NCBI RefSeq assembly: GCF_015207005.2 | Contig: NZ_JADEXS020000001.1 | Span: forward strand, 1,302,001 to 1,366,000 | Direction: 5' to 3' | From: Desmonostoc muscorum LEGE 12446 | GTDB lineage: Bacteria > Cyanobacteriota > Cyanobacteriia > Cyanobacteriales > Nostocaceae | DNA: 64,000 nt | Shown here: positions 37,412-44,570 of the stretch, piece by piece | Position numbering within the stretch: the stretch's first letter is position 1 | How the letters are laid out: each line of letters opens with the position of its first letter | Translations under genes and position numbers: made by a program | The notes under the pieces: generated by a model | Database searches by the model: none | What the model was told of the DNA's origin: nothing | Seen by the model: only the letters and a program-made list of their open reading frames with translations

Positions 37412-37427
37412 GCGTTGGTTAAACTTG

Positions 37428-37558
37428 AATACGGTTCGGTTAAGGTTTTTTGATGAACATTCTACATTGCAAAGACGCGATAAATCGCGTCTCTACAATA
37501 ATTAATTTTTCGTAGAGATGGCGATTTATTGCGTCTCTTGCTTTAACCGAACCGTATT
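37428..37558. repeat. MITE, family C (AATACGGTTCGGTTAA ends)
   Basis: Perfect 16-bp inverted repeats AATACGGTTCGGTTAA (37428-37443) and TTAACCGAACCGTATT (37543-37558) bound a 131-bp element. An inner hairpin of GACGCGATAAATCGCGTCTC type lies inside. No coding sequence. It sits between rplL and the xisH remnant. Confidence 0.8.
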
Positions 37559-37638
37559 GAGTTAGCTTTAAGTCAGCTTCCAACAAACGGCATTCGTTAT
37601 GCGTTAAGAGAAACTGATGGACAAATTATTACCACGGC

Positions 37639-37689
37639 ATGATTGTTTACGATGTTGAAAGTGAGCTGATTGTTGAATGGAAAAAATAG
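37639..37689 (+). pseudogene. 3-prime remnant of xisH
   Basis: A 16-codon frame encodes MIVYDVESELIVEWKK and stops at TAG 37687-37689, overlapping the xisI start by 13 bp. This ending and this overlap are typical of XisH (C-terminal IVYD...E.IV.W). No upstream continuation in frame is present, so most of xisH has been lost, and the family C MITE lies about 80 bp upstream. Confidence 0.6.
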
Positions 37690-38012
37690 TACGATATCGT
37701 CAGATTGTACAACAAATGCTTGCAGAATATGGTAAGCAGAAACCTGCTTACGGTAATATTGAAGTTGAGACAATTTTTGATACGGAACGCGACCATTATC
37801 AAATTGTTTATTTAGGCTGGGAAGGTCAGGACTGGGTACACAGTTGTATACTCCACATTGATATTAAAGGTGGTAAAATTTGGCTGCAATGGAATGGTAC
37901 TGAAGACGATATTGCAGCTGATTTGGTGAATGCTGGAGTTCCAAAGGAAGATATTGTTTTAGGATTTCAGTCGCCATTTATGCGACAGTTTACGGAATAT
38001 GCTGTGGGTTAA
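37677..38012 (+). CDS. xisI: XisI family protein
   Basis: 111 aa, full length. Matches XisI: VRYRQIVQQMLAEYGKQKP, GNIEVETIFDTERDHYQIVYLGWEG, ILHIDIKGGKIWLQWN, GVPKEDIVLGFQSPFMRQFTEYAVG. XisH and XisI were described as needed for excision of the fdxN element in Anabaena, yet many copies lie away from it, so a toxin-antitoxin-like role has been suggested. Here xisI is intact but xisH is only a remnant. Confidence 0.9.
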   Translation: MEKIVRYRQIVQQMLAEYGKQKPAYGNIEVETIFDTERDHYQIVYLGWEGQDWVHSCILHIDIKGGKIWLQWNGTEDDIAADLVNAGVPKEDIVLGFQSPFMRQFTEYAVG

Positions 38013-38171
38013 AATTGAGGTTATAAATGAAGGATATTTGCGTTATTTACGTCAATACATAGCATTATTTGGCATAGCTAATTATTCATTTGAGTTTGTA
38101 AATTTACTGGAATGCTGGTATTACCCAAAATCCAGTCAAATTTTTATTAATTCGCCTTCTGTTGCCATACC

Positions 38172-38492
38172 TCAAGCCGTTGCTTCAGAACTTTTGAATT
38201 GTGCAATAGTTTTTAGTTCCTCTTCTTCTTCCTTCAGAACATAGTAGAGTTCCCAATTCTGTTGGAGGTTTAACCAAAACTCTGAACTATTCCCAAAAAA
38301 TTTTGCTAACCGTAATGCTGTACTAGGCGTAATACCCCGCTTTTGATTTACAACCTCATTAATTCGCTGATAAGGAACATGAATTGCATCTGCAAGTTCT
38401 CTTTGTGATATTCCCATTGGTTCTAGAAAATCTTTGAGTAATATTTCACCGGGATGTGAGGGTGGTCTATTTTTTGGAACCCTTGGTGTCAT
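38172..38492 (-). CDS. HigA-type XRE antitoxin, no toxin gene adjacent
   Basis: 106 aa from ATG 38492 (MTPRVPKNRPPSHPGEILL). HigA signature: HPGEILLKDFLEPMGISQRELADAIHVP, then RINEVVNQKRGITPSTALRLAKFFG and SSEFWLNLQQNWELY. Binds DNA and neutralises HigB toxins. No toxin frame precedes or follows, so it is orphan; its toxin may have been lost. Confidence 0.88.
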   Translation of the reverse strand: MTPRVPKNRPPSHPGEILLKDFLEPMGISQRELADAIHVPYQRINEVVNQKRGITPSTALRLAKFFGNSSEFWLNLQQNWELYYVLKEEEEELKTIAQFKSSEATA

Positions 38493-38698
38493 TAGCATCA
38501 AAAATGTCTTCAGTTGCTTTGTCCTTAAACGATACTATCATAATTAGCACGATGACACAGTTATCATGCTATCAGAAAATAAACTATAAATTTTAAGCGA
38601 TCGCCTTACCTATTCACTACAAGCTGATAATTGTAGTGGGCAAGCTGTACATCTTGGTAGCATTGAGTGAAGTACCCGTCAGGAATGGAGCGAGGGCG

Positions 38699-39322
38699 AT
38701 GTACGCAAGCGTCACACAACCACTGACTTTTCAAGAGTTTCTTGTCTGGGACGATGGTTCAGGCAGAGAGTTTGAGTTATTGGATGGAATTCCTGTGCCG
38801 TTATCAGAACCAAATGCAAATCATGAAGATTTGATTGAGCTGCTGTGTGCCTACTTAGAAAATCACTGCCAAGAAAATGGACTACCTTATGTGTCGCGCC
38901 AGTCCAAGCAGGTTCGGCTCAAGACAGCACCACCAGAAAAGGAAAAAAGCCGGAAAGCTGATATTGTCATATTTGCAAAAGAAGAATGGCAGAGGATGAA
39001 AACTAGCTCTAGTTCTGCTGCTGCATATATTCCACCACCGGGAATCATTGAGGTTGTTAGCAACAACTGGAAGGACGACTATCTGACAAAACTTGCTGAA
39101 TATGAGGACTTGGGCGTTTTAGAGTATATCATTGTGGACTATGCTGCTTTTGGTGGTATTCGGTTTATTGGCTCTCCCAAACAGCCAACTATTACAATCT
39201 ACCAACTTGAAGATGGAGAGTATTTACCCGCAAAGGTGTTTCGAGGGCAAGAGCGAATTGATTCTAGATTGTTTCCAAACATTCCTTTAACGGCTGAACA
39301 GATTTTTGCAATGAGTCGCTGA
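38699..39322 (+). CDS. Uma2 family (DUF820) putative endonuclease
   Basis: 207 aa from ATG 38699 (MYASVTQPLTFQEFLVW), with purine-rich sequence upstream; a longer TTG start is less likely. Features: REFELLDGIPVPL, RKADIVIFAKEEW, GIIEVVSNNWKDDYLTKLAEYEDLGVLEYIIVDY. These match the PD-(D/E)XK-like Uma2 fold. It differs strongly from the Uma2 gene at 12109-12666. Role unknown. Confidence 0.88.
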   Translation: MYASVTQPLTFQEFLVWDDGSGREFELLDGIPVPLSEPNANHEDLIELLCAYLENHCQENGLPYVSRQSKQVRLKTAPPEKEKSRKADIVIFAKEEWQRMKTSSSSAAAYIPPPGIIEVVSNNWKDDYLTKLAEYEDLGVLEYIIVDYAAFGGIRFIGSPKQPTITIYQLEDGEYLPAKVFRGQERIDSRLFPNIPLTAEQIFAMSR

Positions 39323-39753
39323 TTAGTAACGAAGAAATTTATTCTAATCGTCTTCTTGCCACAATTGCCCAATGGTAAGTAGTCGGACAGAATTAATTAC
39401 AGGCGTTGCATAAATGCGGGATGAATTGAGATTTTTGATAAAGGCTAAAGGTGGATTCTTTGCGTCTTTGCGCCTTTGCGTGAAGTAAAAATCATCCCCA
39501 GATTCAGCAATGCCTAATTACACAATGTCATTGCAAATGGAGCGTTCGCGGTAGCGTCTCGTAGAGAAGCGGAATGAAGCAATTCGCTTGCGGCTGTGAT
39601 TGCTTCTCTTCTCTACGAGACGCTAAAAGCGAACGAGACGCTCCGCGAACGCGACCCTCGCAATGACTGTAAATATTTTTGTCCATCTACTTAATCAAAT
39701 GTGGTGTAGCTAGCTTTTCAAGCCTGTTGCCTGTTCCCTGCTATATCTAAGTT
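39323..39753. other. Intergenic region with hairpin repeat
   Basis: No gene. A repeat at 39536-39660 contains GTTCGCGGTAGCGTCTCGTAGAGAAG and its inverse CTTCTCTACGAGACGCT, forming a large hairpin with GCGAACGAGACGCTCCGCG around it. Elements of this kind are common in Nostoc. Confidence 0.5.
39536..39660. repeat. Inverted repeat with AGCGTCTCGTAGAGAAG arms
   Basis: AGCGTCTCGTAGAGAAG (about 39554) and CTTCTCTACGAGACGCT (about 39609) are inverted arms. Outer GAGCGTTCGCGG and CGCTCCGCGAACGC also pair. Confidence 0.65.
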
Positions 39754-39760
39754 GCAAGCC

Positions 39761-39915
39761 GATGCATCAAAGGTGCAGGTCAATGCATCAAAGGTGCAAG
39801 CCGATGCATCAAAGGTGCAAGCCGATGCATCAAAGGTGCAAGCCGATGCATCAAAGGTGCAGGTCGATACATCAAAGGTGCAAGCCGATGCATCAAAGGT
39901 GCAGGTCGATGCATC
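39761..39915. repeat. 21-bp tandem repeat, 7 units plus partial
   Basis: Unit GATGCATCAAAGGTGCAAGCC (one base over 20 if written whole; key words GATGCATCAAAGGTGCA and AGCC or GGTC) repeats seven times with few changes, then a partial copy. 21 bp equals seven codons, so the plus strand reads as a heptad DASKVQA/V and the minus strand as DASACTF. No clear start/stop context supports either as a real gene, although a short frame from ATG 39752 spans it. Confidence 0.85.
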
Positions 39916-39924
39916 TGGCGTTGC

Positions 39925-40060
39925 AATACTGCTCGGATAAGCAGGGGAGGCAGGGGAAGCAGGGGAAGCAGGGGAGGCAAAACTCAACGCCAGCCCCCAT
40001 TTCTCCCCCTGCTCAAGAACAGCTTGCCTCAACCAAGAAATTCCTTAACCGAGCAGTATT
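39925..40060. repeat. Inverted repeat AATACTGCTCGG around a GCAGGGGAG block
   Basis: AATACTGCTCGG (39925-39936) and CCGAGCAGTATT (40049-40060) are perfect inverted arms around GCAGGGGA(A/G) tandem units (39942-39980). It directly follows the 21-bp tandem repeat, and the copies of CTGGCGTTGCA just outside suggest one composite element. Confidence 0.65.
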
Positions 40061-40129
40061 GTCTGGCGTTGCACCAGCAAGCTAGTAGGCTGGACAAACA
40101 GTTGCCCAGCCCATACAGTAAACCTCTTG

Positions 40130-43100
40130 CTACGCTTGAACAATAAAGTCGTTAGCCGTCAAAGCCGGCGCACCAGTCAAAGTTGCAAATTGACCACCAC
40201 TGCCAAAACCAGGCAAGATGCCATTTTGGTTGTAGAACAAACGCCCATTTACAGCATCGTAGACAATTTTGGCGCTGCTAATGCCCTCCAAAATCGTCAA
40301 CTGGAATAAGTCCAAACCAATACTTTTAAAATCACCTGCATTACTGAAACCATTCCCCGGATTAGAACTAATGACACTAAAGGTTGTCTTATCCAGAACA
40401 ATCTTGTCACCTTGGGATCTGTTGAAGTCAGTAATAGTATCTACACCAATAGCAGAACCGTTAAAAACAGCACTGGTATTGTAAAGGAATCTGTCAGCAC
40501 CAGTTCCACCAGTGAGTACGTCATTGCCAGCACCGCCAACGAGAGTATCATTCCCAGCACCACCGATGAGGGTATCATTTCCAGCACCACCACGCAAATG
40601 ATCGTTGCCACTCTTGCCGTCGATTTTGTCGTTACCTCCCTGGCCATTAATCACATCGTTGGAATTGTCAAAACCAGAGATGTTGTTATTGAGGTCATTA
40701 AGGAATGTGACTGTATTTTGCCGCCCAATGCTAGTAGGATTAGCGTTGGCATCAATCACATCAAAGCTGTCAGTGGGGCTGGTCTGTCCGTCAAACAGGA
40801 TATTGGCTAAAGCAGGTCTTGTACCAGATGCTGGCAAGTTATCCAGGTTTTGTAATTGGAAGTTTTGCAAGATAACTTTGGTATTTACAACGTCTTCAAA
40901 GGTAACTTCCAAATTATTACCATTTTGAGTTAGTTGTAGATTTTTGGCAGTTAAGGCAGTACCAGTAAATTGCAAAGTGTCAACATTAGCAATCACCGCC
41001 GCTGATGGATTTGACCCAGTACCCACACCGCCAAAATCGGTAATGGTATCAGTACCATCGCCAGTACGAATCACAAATGTGTCTTTACCACCGCCACCAG
41101 TCAGGGTATCATTACTAGCCTTACCATCGATAATGTTGTTGCTGGCTGTGCCTGTGAGGGTATCTGGATTTGGAGTTCCCGTCAGGTTAAGGGGAGTGAT
41201 ACTCAGGTTAAAGATATCACTGACGCTAGCAAGAGCAGTGTCGGTGGCTGTAACTTTCACGTTGATATTGCCCACATTTGCTGCTGTGGGTGTACCGCTG
41301 AAAGTGCGGGTGGTGGCGTTAAAGGTTAACCATGAGGGTAGAGGGTTACCGTTATCTAAAGTGGCTGTGTAGGTTAAGGTGTCGCCTAAATCGACATCAG
41401 CAAAGGTGTTGGCGGGAAGGGTGAAGTTGAAGACACTGTTTTCTATGGTAGTTTTGTCTGCGATCGCATTTACTACAGTTGGGGCATCATTAACATTAGT
41501 CACCGTCAGGTTAAAGGTATCGCTCACACTAGCGCTGCTGCTATCGGTGGCGGTGACTTTAATGGCGATCGCACCCACATTATTATTAGTAGGAGTACCG
41601 CTAAAGGTGCGAGTAGTCCCATTAAAGCTTAACCAACTGGGTAAGGCGTTACCGTTGTCAAGGGTGGCGGTGTAAGTTAATGTATTTCCTGCATCAACAT
41701 CAGTAAAGGTATTAGCCGGAACAGTGAAGTTGAAGGGGCTATCTTCAGCAGTGGAGGAGTCAGCTAGAGCATTTGCCACAGTTGGCGCATCATTAACGCC
41801 GTTGATAGTCAAGTTAACTGTTGCCGTGCTAGTGCCGCCGTTGCCATTATCACTAGCTGTGTAAGTGAAGCTATCGGTAGCAGTGGCACCCGCAGCCAAA
41901 GATTCAAATTGACCGTTGGGGTTGTAGTCCAAAGTACCATTGGCGTTGAGAGACACGGTAGCACCGGAAGCTAAGGTAATTGGTGTAGCGACTGTGATGC
42001 TGTTACCATTAATTTTAGTAACACTCAGGCTGTCGCCATTAGCATCGGTGTCATTTACCAAGACGTTGATGTTGACGAGGGTATTTTCATTACTTGTGGC
42101 AGTATCGTTGGCGGCAACAGGGGGGATGAAAGGTGATTCATAAGCGCCAATATCCACCGTAGCGCCAATGGTGCGAGTTATACCCCGTTGGTCAGTGGTG
42201 ACACCCACAGGGATGAGGGTATTGTCTCCCGCGTTGATAGCAGCCGAACCGGAAACTATAGCGTGAGTGAAAGTGGCACCGCCGTTGTCGGCGAGAGAGG
42301 CGATGACTTGGTTAATATTGGTAATGCCAGCCGAGGCAAAGGTGATATCGCTACCAGTGCCGATGCTGCCAGATGCGCCAGTCAAGCTACCGATGAGGTT
42401 GTTGCCATTGCCTGTGACTGCACCCGCAATATCCGGGGCTTCGTTACCAGAATCGAAGTTGCCGGCGATGATCGTGTTTTGAACAATAACAGTACCACCA
42501 TTATTGAATACACCACCGCCGTCGCCACTGCCATTGTTATCGAAATCAGCAGTGTTATTGGTAATAGTAGTGTTGATCAGGGTTGCTGTACCCGATATAC
42601 TGATACCACCGCCATCTCCAAATGACCTATTGCCAGAGATAGTAGTGTTGAGCAGGGTTGCTGTACCCGATATACTGATACCACCGTTAGATCCTCCAGT
42701 ATTGTCAGAGACAATGCTGTTAGTTAGGCTAAGAGTACTAGTAGTACCATTATTTTCGATGCCGCCTGTAACAGCCCCACTATTGTTAGAGACGGTGCTT
42801 CCCGTGACGTTGAAAAGACCTTCGTTGAAAATACCGCCTGTCACAAACCCATCATTGTTAGAGAGAGTGCTATTAGTTAGGCTAACAGTACCATTATTGT
42901 AGATGCCGCCTACAAGAAACCCAATATTGTTAGAAACAGTGCTGTTAATTAGGCTGAGGGAGCCTCTGTTCTCAATAGCGCCTACATCTCCTCCATTATT
43001 GTTATTGTTAGAGATGATGTCGTCGGATAGTGTCAAGTTTTCTACGTTAAAGATACCAGCACCGACAGTATTATTACTTCCACCCGTAATCGTTAGTCCA

Positions 43101-44569
43101 TTAATTGCTACCGCAATTTGATTGCTACTGCCATCATTGACATTAAAGACAGTAGAGGCATTGTTACCACTAATAATTAGGTTACTTGCCCCTAATCCAT
43201 TAATAGTCAAGGCATCAGTAATAACTAATTCCCCAGAAGTTAGGGTAATGGTGTCAGGTGTAGCATCAGCGAACACACTACCAGCAAAGGTAATTGTATC
43301 TGCACCTGCAAAGGCATTGGCGTTGAGAATCGCTTGCCGCAAGGAACCTTCACCAGAATCGTTGGTGTTGGTGACGACGGTATCGTTGGCAGCGATAGTA
43401 ACCGTTGCGGTATTGTTGGTACTATCTACCGTGTAACCAGTGCCAGTATCTAAGTTGAGGGTGAGGGTTTCGTCTGCTTCAGCAGCGATATCATTAATAG
43501 CAGATAAGTTAACGTCAACAAAGCTTTGTCCAGCAGCAATGGTGACAGTTAAGGTATTACCAGAAACAGTGACGCTACCACCACTGAGGCTATAGTCAGC
43601 AGTTGCAGCTGTGCTGCTGCCATCAAGGGTGAGGTTAATTGTTAAATCCCCTGTGCTATCGGTACGAGTGATGCGATAGACACCGTTACTGCCGCCTTCA
43701 TTGGCTGTGGCAGTTTGTGCGGTGATGCTGACAGTGGGGGTAGAAACTGGTTGATTCTTGAAGAACAGGGTATTGCCGTTCTGATTCCCCACAAAAGCAT
43801 CCAAGTCCCCATCCCCATCGATATCGGCAAAAGTGGGTTTAGCAGAATTACCCACATCCGTCAATCCGAAGGGATTGGTGGCTTCCAAGGTGAAGGTTGG
43901 AGCAGCCGTAGTTCCATTGTTGCGGTAGAACAGGGTATTGCCATCCCCATTACTCACAAAAGCATCCAAGTCCCCATCGCCATCGATATCGGCAAAGGTG
44001 GGTGCAGCAATAAAACCCACATCCGTCAGTCCAAACGGATTGGTGGCTTCCAATGTGAAGGTGGGAGCCGTGGCAGTTCCACTGTTGCGGTAGAACAGGG
44101 TATTGCCCAGGTTCTGACCCACAAAAGCATCCAAGTCCCCATCGCCATCGATATCGGCAAAGGTAGGTACAGCAAGGAACCCCACATCCGTCAGTCCGAA
44201 GGGGTTGGTGGCTTCCAATGTGAAGGTGGGAGCCGTGGCAGTTCCACTGTTGCGGTAGAACAGGGTATTGCCTTCACGATTACCCACAAAAGCATCTAAG
44301 TCCCCATCGCCATCGATATCGGCAAAGGTGGGGTCAGCAAAAAAACCCACATCCGTCAGTCCGAAGGGGTTGGTGGCTTCCAATGTGAAGGTGGGAGCCG
44401 TGGCAGTTCCACTGTTGCGGTAGAACAGAGTATTGCCGTTGCCCTCACCCACAAAAGCATCCAAGTCCCCATCAGCATCGATATCGGCAAAGGTGGGTTT
44501 CGCAGAAAACCCTACATTTGTCAGTCCGAAGGGGTTGGTAATTGGGGCGATAAAATTAGGATCAGCCAT
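40130..44569 (-). CDS. Giant secreted calcium-binding multidomain protein
   Basis: 1479 aa from ATG 44569, one base after the stop of the upstream gene. In order: five near-identical 55-aa FG-GAP/VCBS-like repeats (PTFADIDGDGDLDAFV, 165-bp DNA units, about 43745-44560); a Calx-beta domain; a right-handed beta-helix region with NNG/NSGT runs (about 400-800); a cadherin-like domain (ANDTATSNENTLVNINVLVN); two Ig-like SSTAEDSPFNF units; and RTX nonapeptide calcium repeats (GGAGNDTLIGG, about 1350-1400), with no signal peptide. It is probably secreted by a type I system and binds calcium. No secretion genes lie beside it. Confidence 0.9.
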   Translation of the reverse strand: MADPNFIAPITNPFGLTNVGFSAKPTFADIDADGDLDAFVGEGNGNTLFYRNSGTATAPTFTLEATNPFGLTDVGFFADPTFADIDGDGDLDAFVGNREGNTLFYRNSGTATAPTFTLEATNPFGLTDVGFLAVPTFADIDGDGDLDAFVGQNLGNTLFYRNSGTATAPTFTLEATNPFGLTDVGFIAAPTFADIDGDGDLDAFVSNGDGNTLFYRNNGTTAAPTFTLEATNPFGLTDVGNSAKPTFADIDGDGDLDAFVGNQNGNTLFFKNQPVSTPTVSITAQTATANEGGSNGVYRITRTDSTGDLTINLTLDGSSTAATADYSLSGGSVTVSGNTLTVTIAAGQSFVDVNLSAINDIAAEADETLTLNLDTGTGYTVDSTNNTATVTIAANDTVVTNTNDSGEGSLRQAILNANAFAGADTITFAGSVFADATPDTITLTSGELVITDALTINGLGASNLIISGNNASTVFNVNDGSSNQIAVAINGLTITGGSNNTVGAGIFNVENLTLSDDIISNNNNNGGDVGAIENRGSLSLINSTVSNNIGFLVGGIYNNGTVSLTNSTLSNNDGFVTGGIFNEGLFNVTGSTVSNNSGAVTGGIENNGTTSTLSLTNSIVSDNTGGSNGGISISGTATLLNTTISGNRSFGDGGGISISGTATLINTTITNNTADFDNNGSGDGGGVFNNGGTVIVQNTIIAGNFDSGNEAPDIAGAVTGNGNNLIGSLTGASGSIGTGSDITFASAGITNINQVIASLADNGGATFTHAIVSGSAAINAGDNTLIPVGVTTDQRGITRTIGATVDIGAYESPFIPPVAANDTATSNENTLVNINVLVNDTDANGDSLSVTKINGNSITVATPITLASGATVSLNANGTLDYNPNGQFESLAAGATATDSFTYTASDNGNGGTSTATVNLTINGVNDAPTVANALADSSTAEDSPFNFTVPANTFTDVDAGNTLTYTATLDNGNALPSWLSFNGTTRTFSGTPTNNNVGAIAIKVTATDSSSASVSDTFNLTVTNVNDAPTVVNAIADKTTIENSVFNFTLPANTFADVDLGDTLTYTATLDNGNPLPSWLTFNATTRTFSGTPTAANVGNINVKVTATDTALASVSDIFNLSITPLNLTGTPNPDTLTGTASNNIIDGKASNDTLTGGGGKDTFVIRTGDGTDTITDFGGVGTGSNPSAAVIANVDTLQFTGTALTAKNLQLTQNGNNLEVTFEDVVNTKVILQNFQLQNLDNLPASGTRPALANILFDGQTSPTDSFDVIDANANPTSIGRQNTVTFLNDLNNNISGFDNSNDVINGQGGNDKIDGKSGNDHLRGGAGNDTLIGGAGNDTLVGGAGNDVLTGGTGADRFLYNTSAVFNGSAIGVDTITDFNRSQGDKIVLDKTTFSVISSNPGNGFSNAGDFKSIGLDLFQLTILEGISSAKIVYDAVNGRLFYNQNGILPGFGSGGQFATLTGAPALTANDFIVQA

Positions 44570-44570
44570 G

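Noticed and set aside
39752..39940. 62-codon DASKVQA frame as a coiled-coil gene
   Set aside because: It is entirely a 21-bp repeat, also open on the other strand, and lacks a ribosome-binding site.
43122..43436. Several long plus-strand frames opposite the secreted protein (40269-44299)
   Set aside because: They are shadows of a repetitive, compositionally biased minus-strand gene; their sequences are low-complexity Val/Leu/Pro.
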